64,000 nt of DNA from Bacteroidota bacterium (GCA_030706745.1 JAUZNX010000001.1:1-64000); one strand, 5' to 3'. Positions 10,579 through 18,818 are shown, counted from the first letter of the stretch. Translations and numbers: made by a program. The notes: generated by a model from the sequence alone, not told the origin.

Positions 10579-10612
10579 CAAAAATACAGCGAAAATCGCC
10601 GGAGCCTACAAA
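10579..10612 (-). promoter_or_regulatory. Bacteroidota-type promoter for the 6172-10479 gene
   Basis: Minus strand TTTG (10609-10612) and TATTTTTG (10579-10586) are 22 bp apart, close to TTTG-N19-21-TAnnTTTG. It lies about 100 bp upstream of the start at 10479 and partly overlaps the dxs terminator. Confidence 0.5.
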
Positions 10613-10632
10613 AGCGGGGTTTTGGCTCCGGC
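10598..10632 (-). terminator. Probable dxs terminator
   Basis: The 9-bp arms GCCGGAGCC / GGCTCCGGC enclose a second short stem (CAAAA/TTTTG). The hairpin begins 11 bases after the dxs stop and is followed on the minus strand by GATTTT. Confidence 0.6.
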
Positions 10633-10643
10633 GGCAGGTTTGT

Positions 10644-12644
10644 TTAGACCCCAGTCAGAATGGGTGTTTGCACCAGGGCGCGCACGCGCTCACGGATACC
10701 CTCGCGAGTGAGTCCAATGCTTGCACTCAGGGCCTGGGGCGCTCCATGCTCGATAAACTGGTCTGGAATGCCGATTATTAAGGGATGAGGGATAACGGAT
10801 GAAGGATGAAGGATGTTGCGGGATGCGAAATATTCCGCCACTGCGCTGCCAAAACCGCCAGCTATCGTATTTTCTTCAACGGTCACAATATGCTTGAAGC
10901 GCGCGGCGAGTCCTTCGAGCAAGGCGGCATCGAGCGGCTTGACGAACCGGGCATTGGCCACGGCGACCGAAATGCCATCGACAGCCAGGTCCTCGGCGGC
11001 TTTGAGCGCCTCATAAAGGATAGGTCCAACCCCGACAACCACGACATCTGAGCCATCGCGCAGCATTTCGCCCTGACCGATCGGGATGCGGCGGAAGCCT
11101 TTGGCTGCCAGCGGCACACCGACTCCGGCGCCACGGGGATAGCGAATAGCGATGGGACCCTTGCAGTTGATAGTGGATAGTGGATAGAGGGGAGTGGAGT
11201 GGGTTTCCGCAATCTCTCCACTATCCACTGCCAACTCTCCACTACCCGATGTTGCGGTAAACAGCATATCGCGCAGTTCCTGCTCGTCCTTTGGGACCAT
11301 GATGGTCATATTCGGGATGAGGCGGAGATAGGAAAGATCGAACGCGCCATGGTGCGTCGGGCCGTCGGCGCCCACAAGTCCGGCGCGGTCTAACGCGAAG
11401 ACCACGGGCAGCTTTTGGAGCGCCACATCGTGGACGATCTGGTCGAACGCGCGCTGAAGGAATGTGGAGTAGATCGCGCAGACTGGTGTAAACCCCTGAG
11501 TCGCCATGCCAGCGGCGAATGTCACGGCATGTTGCTCGGCGATTCCAACATCGAAGAACCGGTCGGGCAACTCCTTCTGGAGAATATTCAGGCCTGTGCC
11601 GTCCGGCATCGCGGCCGTGATGCCGACGACGAGTGGATTCGCCTTACAGATTTCAAGCAAGGCGTTGCCGAAGACTTTGGTATATTCGGGTGGTGTAGGG
11701 GCCGCAATAGGCTTGACGATCGCTGCGCCAGTGATCTTATCGAACGCCCCAGAGGCTGCATGGTACCGCTGCACGTGCGACTCGGCGGGCGCGTAGCCCT
11801 TGCCCTTCTCGGTGATGACATGCAACAACAGAGGCCCGGTCTGGTCCTTTAAAAATTCCAGCGTTTCGACCAGTTTGACCACATTGTGGCCGTTGATCGG
11901 ACCAAAATACTTGAAGCCGAGCGCCTCGAACATCATGCCGGGCGTCATGACGGCCTTCATTCCGTCCACGAGTTTGGAGCCGGCCAGCCGCAGACGGTCG
12001 TGGCCTTCGAGTTTATCCCAAACCTGGTCCTTGAACTTGCGGACTTTGGGGTTCGTGATGAGCGAATTAAAGTACTCATGCAACGCCCAGACGTTCGGTG
12101 CGATGGACATCCGATTGTCATTCAGGATGACAAGAATGTCCTTTCTGAGCATGCCACAGTTGTTGAGCGCCTCATATGCGATCCCGCCGGTCATGGAGCC
12201 ATCACCGATCACGGCGGCGACTTTGTAGGTATCACCGGCAAAATCGCGGGCGGTGGCAATACCGAGCGCCGCGCTGATCGAGGTCGAAGCGTGACCTGCG
12301 CCAAAAACATCGTAATCGCTTTCTTCGCGCTTGAGGAACGGCGCGAGGCCACCTGTCTTGCGGATCGTGCTCAGACGGTCCTTGCGGCCGGTAAGAATTT
12401 TGTGCGGATATGCTTGATGTCCAACATCCCAGATGACCTTGTCTGTGGGCGTGTTCAGCGCATAGTGGAGCGCCACGCTGAGTTCGACAACGCCGAGTCC
12501 GGCGCCGAAATGTCCGCCGGTCTGCGAAATGGTGTCGATGAGGTACTCGCGAACGTCATTGGAGACGCCCTTCAGGTCGGTTACCTTCAGCTTGCGGAGA
12601 TCGGCGGGAGTGTCGATTTGATCGAGATAAGGGTAATCTGGCAT
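10644..12644 (-). CDS. dxs: 1-deoxy-D-xylulose-5-phosphate synthase with two heptamer-repeat insertions
   Basis: This enzyme condenses pyruvate and glyceraldehyde 3-phosphate using thiamine diphosphate, the first step of the MEP isoprenoid pathway. The 666 residues show the TPP-binding GDGSMTGGIAYEALNN...NDN motif (about 150-180), the transketolase-type central domain with AEQHAVTFAAGMA, and IAIRYPRGAG. The family is usually about 620-640 residues. The extra length lies in two places: 28 residues between MLFTAT and CKGPIAIRYPRG, encoded exactly by a heptamer array at 11166-11249, and about 7 residues before GIPDQFIEHG, from the array at 10781-10815. Both are in frame and sit at loop positions. 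The gene follows xseB by 4 bases, probably in one operon with pabA. ispF, later in the same pathway, is at 63471. Confidence 0.97.
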   Translation of the reverse strand: MPDYPYLDQIDTPADLRKLKVTDLKGVSNDVREYLIDTISQTGGHFGAGLGVVELSVALHYALNTPTDKVIWDVGHQAYPHKILTGRKDRLSTIRKTGGLAPFLKREESDYDVFGAGHASTSISAALGIATARDFAGDTYKVAAVIGDGSMTGGIAYEALNNCGMLRKDILVILNDNRMSIAPNVWALHEYFNSLITNPKVRKFKDQVWDKLEGHDRLRLAGSKLVDGMKAVMTPGMMFEALGFKYFGPINGHNVVKLVETLEFLKDQTGPLLLHVITEKGKGYAPAESHVQRYHAASGAFDKITGAAIVKPIAAPTPPEYTKVFGNALLEICKANPLVVGITAAMPDGTGLNILQKELPDRFFDVGIAEQHAVTFAAGMATQGFTPVCAIYSTFLQRAFDQIVHDVALQKLPVVFALDRAGLVGADGPTHHGAFDLSYLRLIPNMTIMVPKDEQELRDMLFTATSGSGELAVDSGEIAETHSTPLYPLSTINCKGPIAIRYPRGAGVGVPLAAKGFRRIPIGQGEMLRDGSDVVVVGVGPILYEALKAAEDLAVDGISVAVANARFVKPLDAALLEGLAARFKHIVTVEENTIAGGFGSAVAEYFASRNILHPSSVIPHPLIIGIPDQFIEHGAPQALSASIGLTREGIRERVRALVQTPILTGV
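10781..10815. repeat. Heptamer array inside the dxs 3' coding region
   Basis: Five consecutive 7-mers read AGGGATG, AGGGATA, ACGGATG, AAGGATG and AAGGATG. They encode the ILHPSSVIPHP-like segment of Dxs on the minus strand. Compared with other Dxs proteins this stretch appears about 6-7 residues (three heptamers) too long. Confidence 0.85.
11166..11249. repeat. 84-bp heptamer inverted-repeat array inserted in frame in dxs
   Basis: Period 7 is kept without a break for 12 units. The left arm has GTTGATA, GTGGATA, GTGGATA; the right arm has TCTCCAC, TATCCAC, TGCCAAC, TCTCCAC, making a potential hairpin. Because 84 is divisible by both 7 and 3, the insertion adds exactly 28 codons without a frameshift or stop. 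Confidence 0.92.
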
Positions 12645-12648
12645 AAGC

Positions 12649-12954
12649 TCAGAACAAATCCTCCGAATCCTCTAAATCGTTCTCTTCGAGGTCAGACTCT
12701 ATAATAGTGGATGATCGGATGCTCTCTTCATGGATCGCGGCAAGCTTCTCGACTCGAAGTTCTGCTTCATCCAGTGTCGTTTTCAGCCGCTCCGAGAGCG
12801 TCATCGCCTCTTCATAGAGCGCGAGCATCTCGCCAAGCGGGACATTGCCTTGTTCAAGCTTGTCGACGAGCGTTGCCAGCCGGTCGAAATCCTGCTCGAA
12901 GTGCACCAACGGTGCGCTCGCGATGGGTTGGGGGTGTTGTTTCTGTCGCGCCAC
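12649..12954 (-). CDS. xseB: Exodeoxyribonuclease VII small subunit
   Basis: XseB binds the large subunit XseA to form exonuclease VII, which degrades single-stranded DNA. The 101 residues contain the family core FEQDFDRLATLVDKLEQGN..LGEMLALYEEAM..SERLKTTLDEAELRVEKL (about 19-70), predicted as two helices of a coiled coil. A basic N-terminus and an acidic C-terminal tail (ESDLEENDLEDSEDLF) are lineage-specific extras. It lies 38 bases after pabA and 4 bases before dxs. xseA is not in this window. Confidence 0.9.
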   Translation of the reverse strand: MARQKQHPQPIASAPLVHFEQDFDRLATLVDKLEQGNVPLGEMLALYEEAMTLSERLKTTLDEAELRVEKLAAIHEESIRSSTIIESDLEENDLEDSEDLF

Positions 12955-12992
12955 TATTTTTGTAACAACCGGCCCTCGCGCTTCGTCCCGGC

Positions 12993-13562
12993 TTAACTCG
13001 CTAGCCAGTTCTGAAGCATCGCGATGCCATGCTCGGTCATATAGGACTCGGGATGAAACTGCACCCCGCGAATATCCAGGTGCTTGTGCCTGAGCGCCAT
13101 GACGACTCCATCCGGACCGCTCGCGGTAACCTCCAGATCGTCGGGTAATGATGCTCGGTCCACCGCCCAGGAATGATAGAGGCCTACAAATGTCTCGGCA
13201 GATGCTCGTTCGAACAGAATGTCATCCTGTTCCCGCATGATCTTGACACGCCGGCCATGCCGCGGCATCGGCAGATTGTAGAGCGACCCGCCAAAGAACT
13301 CTGCGATGGCCTGCATCCCGAGGCACACACCGAGGATCGGCTTCGATGCGGCATAGGCTTTAAGCAGATCGAACAGCTCGGGAAACTCGCGCGGCAAGCC
13401 GGGACCCGGCGAGAGGATGATCTTATCGAAGCGACCAATCTCAACCGAGCCAATGTTGTGGTGCGCCACAATCGTACACTCGCAACGCGCATTCTCGCGA
13501 ATGATCTGCGCGAGATTGTGCGTAAACGAATCGCGATTATCGACTAATAATACTTGTGACAT
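12993..13562 (-). CDS. pabA: Aminodeoxychorismate (or anthranilate) synthase glutamine amidotransferase subunit
   Basis: This class I glutamine amidotransferase hydrolyses glutamine and passes ammonia to the chorismate-binding subunit. Landmarks are the N-terminal VLLVDNRDSFTHNL, the oxyanion region SPGPGLP, the nucleophile Cys in GVCLGMQA, and the His/Glu pair in GVQFHPES. I chose the ATG at 13562 (MSQVLLVDN) because homologues start there. It is divergent from and overlaps pabB by 7 bases, and pabC is next to that, so a role in p-aminobenzoate (folate) synthesis is favoured over tryptophan synthesis. No trp genes are nearby. Confidence 0.9.
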   Translation of the reverse strand: MSQVLLVDNRDSFTHNLAQIIRENARCECTIVAHHNIGSVEIGRFDKIILSPGPGLPREFPELFDLLKAYAASKPILGVCLGMQAIAEFFGGSLYNLPMPRHGRRVKIMREQDDILFERASAETFVGLYHSWAVDRASLPDDLEVTASGPDGVVMALRHKHLDIRGVQFHPESYMTEHGIAMLQNWLAS

Positions 13563-14560
13563 TCTCTGGCGGACTTGCAAAATGGCTCGTGCCTCAGGCC
13601 GAGGTCTTCGCTCGTATGAACGAATGGGGACGCGAGTCCATGCCGTTTCTTTTCGTTATCGATTATGCGATTCGCCAGCCACTCCTCATTCCGCTTTCGG
13701 AAGTGAAGCCGGAAGCGGTGCTGTTCAAGATTCCCAATCGAACGAACGCCAACGAGACTTCCGATCATGCTCCCACACTTGGTTTTTCGAAGTTACCGGA
13801 ATCCTTCTCGGTCTATCAACAAAAATTCGCGCGAGCGATGGCGCACATCCAGCGCGGCGATACCTACTTGCTGAACTTGACGTGCAGGACACCAGTCGCG
13901 CTGGAATCCAACTTGCGATCGATCTTTCATGATGTGAATGCCGAATATAAGATTCTGCTTGAGGACTCGATTCTCGTTTTTTCACCCGAGTGTTTCGTGA
14001 AAATCAAGGATCAACGCATCGCTTCCTGTCCGATGAAGGGCACCATTGACGCGGCCTTACCCAATGCCGAGAACAGAATTCTGACCGACCCGAAAGAGAC
14101 CGCCGAGCACTATACCATCGTCGATCTAATTCGCAATGATTTGAGCCAGATTGCCAGCAGCGTCGAGGTCGATTCATTCCGTCATATTACTCGCATCGAG
14201 ACAAACCAGAAGACACTTCTGCAGGTGAGTTCAACAATCAGCGGCGCACTTGCAGGCGATTGGCCTGCACGCTTGGGCGATATTTTTCAAGCGCTGCTGC
14301 CCGCCGGTTCGGTCACGGGAGCGCCGAAGCAGAAGACGTGCGAGATCATCGATGAGATCGAGGGTTACGATCGCGGATACTATTCCGGAATCTTCGGTGT
14401 ATTCGATGGTAACGAAGTGGATAGCGCGGTGATGATTCGCTTCATCGAGAAGTATGATGCTGGCTTTGTATTCAAGAGCGGCGGTGGCATTACAATGTAT
14501 AGCGATGCAGACGCTGAGTATCAAGAAATGATTGATAAAGTCTATGTCCCTCTTGTTTGA
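13556..14560 (+). CDS. pabB: Aminodeoxychorismate synthase component I
   Basis: The chorismate-binding subunit makes 4-amino-4-deoxychorismate with PabA. The 334 residues (GTG start) are of the short PabB type, with MPFLFVIDY near the N-terminus and the chorismate-binding core from about 90: RGDTYLLNLT, CPMKGTIDA, DLIRNDLSQIA, GSVTGAPKQKTCEIIDEIEGYDRGYYSGIFG and the closing SGGGITMYSDADAEYQE. The start overlaps the divergent pabA start, leaving no normal promoter spacer between them. Its end overlaps pabC, indicating translational coupling. Confidence 0.93.
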   Translation: MTFSGGLAKWLVPQAEVFARMNEWGRESMPFLFVIDYAIRQPLLIPLSEVKPEAVLFKIPNRTNANETSDHAPTLGFSKLPESFSVYQQKFARAMAHIQRGDTYLLNLTCRTPVALESNLRSIFHDVNAEYKILLEDSILVFSPECFVKIKDQRIASCPMKGTIDAALPNAENRILTDPKETAEHYTIVDLIRNDLSQIASSVEVDSFRHITRIETNQKTLLQVSSTISGALAGDWPARLGDIFQALLPAGSVTGAPKQKTCEIIDEIEGYDRGYYSGIFGVFDGNEVDSAVMIRFIEKYDAGFVFKSGGGITMYSDADAEYQEMIDKVYVPLV

Positions 14561-15170
14561 AGCGATCCGTGTGCAGGATGGCGCGTTTCGCTTGCTCGAA
14601 CTGCACGCGGAACGGATGAACGCCTCGCGCAAGGCGCTCCTCGGACTCGATGACCCGATCAGCTTGCGAGGTCTCACCATACCCGACGAATGCAAGTCCG
14701 GTCGCTTCAAATGTCGCATCGAGTATGGCCGCGAGATCGAGCGCGTCACGTTCGAGGGATACATTGTCGCACTGCCCGAGAGATTTCAGTTGGTACGCGA
14801 TGACGCAATCCAGTACTCCCACAAGCTCACCGACCGGCAACGATTGCTCGCCCTCATGGACTCCGCCGCGCCGGACGGCATCATCATCGTAAAGCACGGC
14901 TTCATCACTGATGCGTATCATGCCAATATCGCATTCTCTGATGGCGAGCGATGGGTCACGCCGGACACTCCGCTGCTCGCAGGACGCATGCGCGAGTGGC
15001 TCTTGCGAACAGGACAGATTTCTCCTGCAACGATTCGCGACGTTGATCTGGCAAACTTCAAGTCGTTCAAACTCATCAATGCGATGCTCGGATTCGAGGA
15101 GTCGCCAGAGTTTGGGATTGACAGGATTGTCACGCGGCCCTCTATTCTGTCCCATGGACACGCCATATAA
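14544..15170 (+). CDS. pabC: Aminodeoxychorismate lyase-like class IV PLP enzyme
   Basis: PabC releases pyruvate from aminodeoxychorismate to give p-aminobenzoate. The protein (208 residues from MSLLFEAIRVQDG) has the class IV aminotransferase pattern: a candidate PLP lysine in YSHKLTDRQ (about 92), the conserved DAYHANIAFSDG...TPDTPLLAG stretch, and the C-terminal KLINAMLGFEESPEF. It matches the short Bacteroidota form. It overlaps the end of pabB by 17 bases. A short diverged copy of its 3' end lies at 15427. Confidence 0.88.
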   Translation: MSLLFEAIRVQDGAFRLLELHAERMNASRKALLGLDDPISLRGLTIPDECKSGRFKCRIEYGREIERVTFEGYIVALPERFQLVRDDAIQYSHKLTDRQRLLALMDSAAPDGIIIVKHGFITDAYHANIAFSDGERWVTPDTPLLAGRMREWLLRTGQISPATIRDVDLANFKSFKLINAMLGFEESPEFGIDRIVTRPSILSHGHAI

Positions 15171-15270
15171 TTATATATTGTGTTTTGGGAAATTTTTCAT
15201 GAAACAGTTACGGTGTCACCCGGCAAGCCATGACTGCATTTTCTGCGAATTTAGCCACCTGACTCACCGC

Positions 15271-15305
15271 AATTCATATTTCATACTTCATATTTCATAT
15301 TTCGA
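15271..15305. repeat. Intergenic heptamer array
   Basis: Five 7-mers: AATTCAT, ATTTCAT, ACTTCAT, ATTTCAT, ATTTCGA. The preceding CACCGC and the AATTC edge resemble the array in front of the MFS gene (60939-60950, TTACCGCAATTC). Confidence 0.85.
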
Positions 15306-16230
15306 TGAGGCCCCCCTCCACCTAATATAACGTGGTTCGATACCTCCGGCATCGCATATTGTTGATGAATTTTGAAAATTGTTTTGTCCCGGCGCATGAG
15401 AGTTAGTGGCACCCGCCGCGCCCATCCTCGGTTTCCAGGAGTCGCTGGAGTTTGGGACTCGAGAGGATTGTGTGGGAAATACAGCATTGAGTGAAGTGGC
15501 TTCCGGTATGGCAGTTGTCCGGTTCTCGCTTCGTGAACGTATCCGATTTGAAAGTGGAGATTACTCTGTGGCTCGTGGCCGGATTGCAGGAGCGCCCAGC
15601 CCCCTTCGAGAAAGAGTCCGTAATAATTCCAACCAAGTCCTAAGCCCAGCGAACTCCAGCTAGGGGGAGTCCCCTCTCCGAACAAATTTGGCGCAGCAGT
15701 TGAACTCGCGAAGGCGCAGATCTCGAAAAGAGTGGTGCTATTGCGCGACACGACATACGAGAGTGTTCCCTGCGCCGCTTCGATAATCATGTACTTACCT
15801 GCCTCCTCCGCGGGAAGCGCGCCAAGTCCAACGCCCGATAACCGATCCGGGCAGCATATCCGCCAGCAATAAAATTGAGCCCTCCGGGCGTGCCGATCGT
15901 ACCGCCAAAAACGATACTCCCTTTGAGAAATTTGTCGCTTCGGTGCAGAGAGGGGGCAGGCGGTGGATACTCGATCCGAAGTATCCGGTCCCGCGAAATC
16001 AGCAACTTGTCTCCGTAGGACTGTAGAATCACGAACGTCGCGCTATCGGCTAGGAGCGTGCCTTCGTATCGCGAGCTATCGGTCGTGAGCACATGGACCC
16101 ACTGCGCGGGAGCGGCAATCGTAACGACCATTAGCGCCGCCGCGAGCAAGAAGAACTGTACAACTCGTTTCTTATTCAAGCTCAATCCCTCCCAAAGTCT
16201 CAACGGCGGTGCCGAACGCTTTCGTGCCAT
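15281..16230 (-). pseudogene. Frameshifted secreted or outer-membrane protein gene, unrecognised
   Basis: The first part (16230 to 15787, 147 residues) has a long N-terminus, a hydrophobic signal segment (FFLLAAALMVVTIAAPAQW), and a small strand-rich module (SSRYEGTLLADSATFVILQ...DKLLISRDRILRIEYPPP). It then reaches a glycine-rich stretch (GGTIGTPGGLNFIAGGYAARIGYR) and stops. The natural continuation is in another frame: LSGVGLGALPAEEAGKYM, then SSLGLGLGWNYYGLFLEGGWALL, which looks like membrane beta-strands. A one-base shift near 15815-15830 would join them. The part downstream of about 15475 lacks protein-like character. It is either a real decay event or a sequencing error. The function is unknown. 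Confidence 0.6.
15427..15472 (+). repeat. Diverged duplicate of the pabC 3' end
   Basis: About 37 of 44 bases match 15087-15130, with one 1-base gap. Read on the plus strand it gives LGFQESLEFG against LGFEESPEFG near the PabC C-terminus. The copy is only this short and is out of context. It lies within the poorly supported tail of the minus-strand pseudogene here. Confidence 0.6.
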
Positions 16231-16350
16231 TCTTGTATACCGGGCCCGTGTAGCACAGCCTTTTAGGCCGTTGCCGGGCTTTAATCGTGCATCAGCGGAG
16301 TCGGTCTAAGAGGCTTGTCCTGAGCCTGATGAAGGATCGACTCGCAGCAT

Positions 16351-18096
16351 TCAGTTGGATGGCGTCAGAAGAACTCTTGACGCGCCTGAATTCGATATTC
16401 GAACGAAATTGAATCGAGCCCCATGAAACAGCACACCGAGATCGTACTGAAAGCGACCTGTTCCGGCTCCGCTCAATTCAACTGTCCCGACAATGACACC
16501 AAGCGTATTCAATGCGTCCAGGCGTATGGGACTCGAATTCCAGATACTTACATCAAGTATGCTCGAGCCGTCGCGCTCGACGATTCGTGAATTGAATGGC
16601 TCATCGTTAAGGTAGTGTCGAAGGATAGGATCTGAGCAGGCCGGACGAAACGTATAGATTGCATCACTCAGGCACTCTGAGATTGTACGCCCATTCGCGG
16701 ATAGCGGTGTAATTGACACAGTCAGGTCTTGCGAAACAGAATCGGAATAGATTAAGGAGAGGGTTGCGCTATCGGATGACGCCTCAATTCCGGAATCTCT
16801 CCTATAGACAAGCGAAAGCGATTCCGAATCTATCGGTGACATCGTTAGCGTCCATCCACTGGCAGCCTTAACTTGGACTTTGCCGAGACTAAAATTCGCC
16901 CGGAGCATTGCTTCAAATGAAGCTATAGGGTATTGCTTAAACGTCGAATCGATGTCGAGAAACAGCTTCGTTTCATAACCCGTAGGGGTGACGTAGGTGA
17001 TGACATTCGAAGCGATAAGGTGCCGCGCAGGCAAATCGTATTTATACACATTGCAATTATTATCGCAGGCATAGATGCCAGTCTCGTCCATGGAAAGGAA
17101 ATGACCTGAGGAAATACCCCAGCAGTCAAAGCCTCCGATACTATCCCATGTGTAACCGAAATCCTTGGAATACCAAATGCCTTTCGACAATAGTACACTG
17201 GGAGCAATAGCGATTCCCTGACACGACCCATCGACCTCCGGCTCCATCCGATATTTGAAAATGTGCCGAAGTTGCCACGTATTGCCTCGGTCGCTTGAAA
17301 CATACAACGTGTCGTGGCCACTAACACTACTTCCACGAACTGAATAGATCTCTCCAGTAATCGGTGAGTAATAAGGGCCCATGCATTCGCCGCGATAATC
17401 GCTGAATTGATTCCACGTGTTACCTCCGTCCGTTGTTCGAACGGAGTTAGAAAACGAACCACCACCGCCAAATGTCATGTAAGTCATGTCGTCAATGAAG
17501 ATAAACCCTCCACCGAATAATCCCTGTATCCAACGAAACGTTAATCCATCATCCTTGCTGATCAAGAATCCCACATTCGCGCTAAAAATCAGGCACTTTG
17601 CAGAAGCATAATAAAAGGCCTTGTAGAAATGAAAATTGTTTGGGCCGAGTCCAGGAAGGGGCGTTGACAAATTCCAACTCATGCCTCCATCGGTCGTAGA
17701 ATAAATATGGGTTGTTGTGCAAGCCCATCCAACCAAGCTATCCTTGAATGCAACATCTTCAACAAAATCGCTTGGCGCTGGCATCGCGCAGCCCTTCCAA
17801 GTACTTCCGTAATCATCCGTCCGGTATAGAGAATCGGCAAAACCATCTGCCGAGCCATTGGGCTGATAAAACGAAGCGAATCCGGTGTTAGGAAAGCCTT
17901 GATCGCGCAAGAAAAAGCAATGAGAGAAAAACGGCACTTCTGTTTCAATCTTAATACGTCCAAGCTTGCGCCACTGAGCGTGAGATAAATTGGTGATCAA
18001 TGCGATCACCAAGACGGCCCATGCAATTTTGAAACATTGGAAACAAACCCGCCAGGAGCGAATGGAAGAGGATGTTGCGATAGAATTTGCCATCAT
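16351..18096 (-). CDS. Secreted YCF48/BNR-repeat protein
   Basis: This 581-residue protein has a late hydrophobic signal segment (IAWAVLVIALITNLSHAQW, about 27-45). From about 60 to 340 it has YCF48-like propeller repeats recognisable by YRTDDYGSTWKG, YSTTDGGMSWN, RTTDGGNTWN, VSSDRGNTWQ and YSKDFGYTWD. Residues 370-490 are a beta-rich module with even serine spacing. The last about 70 residues (LDALNTLGVIVG...GARFNFVRI) resemble a degenerate T9SS sorting domain without the usual YPNP lead. Proteins of this design are common in T9SS bacteria; the function is unknown. Similar genes are at 58210 and 62152. Confidence 0.75.
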   Translation of the reverse strand: MMANSIATSSSIRSWRVCFQCFKIAWAVLVIALITNLSHAQWRKLGRIKIETEVPFFSHCFFLRDQGFPNTGFASFYQPNGSADGFADSLYRTDDYGSTWKGCAMPAPSDFVEDVAFKDSLVGWACTTTHIYSTTDGGMSWNLSTPLPGLGPNNFHFYKAFYYASAKCLIFSANVGFLISKDDGLTFRWIQGLFGGGFIFIDDMTYMTFGGGGSFSNSVRTTDGGNTWNQFSDYRGECMGPYYSPITGEIYSVRGSSVSGHDTLYVSSDRGNTWQLRHIFKYRMEPEVDGSCQGIAIAPSVLLSKGIWYSKDFGYTWDSIGGFDCWGISSGHFLSMDETGIYACDNNCNVYKYDLPARHLIASNVITYVTPTGYETKLFLDIDSTFKQYPIASFEAMLRANFSLGKVQVKAASGWTLTMSPIDSESLSLVYRRDSGIEASSDSATLSLIYSDSVSQDLTVSITPLSANGRTISECLSDAIYTFRPACSDPILRHYLNDEPFNSRIVERDGSSILDVSIWNSSPIRLDALNTLGVIVGTVELSGAGTGRFQYDLGVLFHGARFNFVRISNSGASRVLLTPSN

Positions 18097-18296
18097 GGAG
18101 GTGTTTGTTACCTCAAGAACCCTGCAATCGCACGAAAGTTACACCCTATTTGACAAAAGGCAGCCGGAGTTATCCGAGTTCGAAAGGTCGTCCTCTCTCC
18201 AGCTCGGACTCATTGACGAAGAGTAGCCCAGCGAGAGATCCTGGAAGTGCCACGGTCCGGCGCACCATCGGAGCGATTCGCCTCACCCTGGGCTAA

Positions 18297-18393
18297 GTCC
18301 ATTCGCCGCTTCGCGGCTTTGGCTGGGCGTTGTGTTGTACTCCGCAAGTCGCTACCACTCGCGAGATGTGTGGAGTGGAACTCCACACTACAC
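18297..18393 (+). repeat. About 97-bp direct repeat, copy A
   Basis: It matches 18722-18818 at roughly nine of ten positions in the same orientation. It begins GTCCATTCGCCGC and ends in a hairpin, TGTGGAGT-GGA-ACTCCACA. It looks like a non-coding dispersed repeat or MITE-like unit; no flanking target duplication was evident. Confidence 0.85.
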
Positions 18394-18452
18394 AATGCGA
18401 GAAGATTGCTTCCTTTAGCGGGACTTGCTTTTTGCGGCTTCGACACCTGACC

Positions 18453-18602
18453 TTACAGTCCAAGCGTTTTGCGGAATTCCTCATAAGAGACGCCGGGGTC
18501 GTCCGCGTTTTTGCGGATGGCTTCTTCGAGATCGAGCAGATCCTCGTAATCCTCGGCCTTCTCCTGGAGTGAGAGAAATTCGTCCTTAGGCAGAACGACC
18601 AC
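18453..18602 (-). pseudogene. Lone Phd/YefM-like antitoxin remnant
   Basis: On the minus strand the frame reads VVVLPKDEFLSLQEKAEDYED, then LLDLEEAIRKNADDPG and SYEEFRKTLGL before the stop. This is the C-terminal half typical of small Phd/YefM-type antitoxins that neutralise RelE or ParE toxins. The frame is open further up to about 18687 but has no ATG, GTG or TTG start where the DNA-binding N-terminus should be, so I take it as 5'-truncated. No toxin gene follows. It lies between the two 97-bp direct repeats. Confidence 0.45.
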
Positions 18603-18663
18603 CTCGGTGCCGTTCTCTATCCTTCTATTTTGTGCAAACGCATGGTCTATCTCCTCTATCGTA

Positions 18664-18683
18664 CCGTGGGTTGAAACCCACGG
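18664..18683. repeat. CCGTGGGTTGAAACCCACGG palindromic repeat
   Basis: A near-perfect inverted repeat (CCGTGGGTT / AACCCACGG) is followed by a second small hairpin, GCTCCTAACGGAGC (18697-18710). Such hairpins are a common intergenic repeat type in many bacterial phyla. Here it replaces the expected 5' end of the antitoxin gene. Confidence 0.7.
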
Positions 18684-18721
18684 CTACAACTATTTCGCTC
18701 CTAACGGAGCTACAAAGCTAT

Positions 18722-18818
18722 GTCCATTCGCCGCTTCGCGGCTTTGGGTTGGCGTTTTGTGGTACTCCGCAGGTCGCTACCACTCGTGGAATGTGAGGAG
18801 TGGAACTCCACACTACAT
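18722..18818 (+). repeat. About 97-bp direct repeat, copy B
   Basis: This is the second copy of the element at 18297-18393, ending in GGAGTGGAACTCCACACTACA. It finishes 12 bases beyond the stop codon of the DUF4921 gene. Confidence 0.85.

Noticed and set aside
12696-12722. Heptamer array in the xseB 3' end (ATAGTGG, ATGATCG, GATGCTC)
   Set aside because: Only two to three poorly matching units; period 7 is not convincing.
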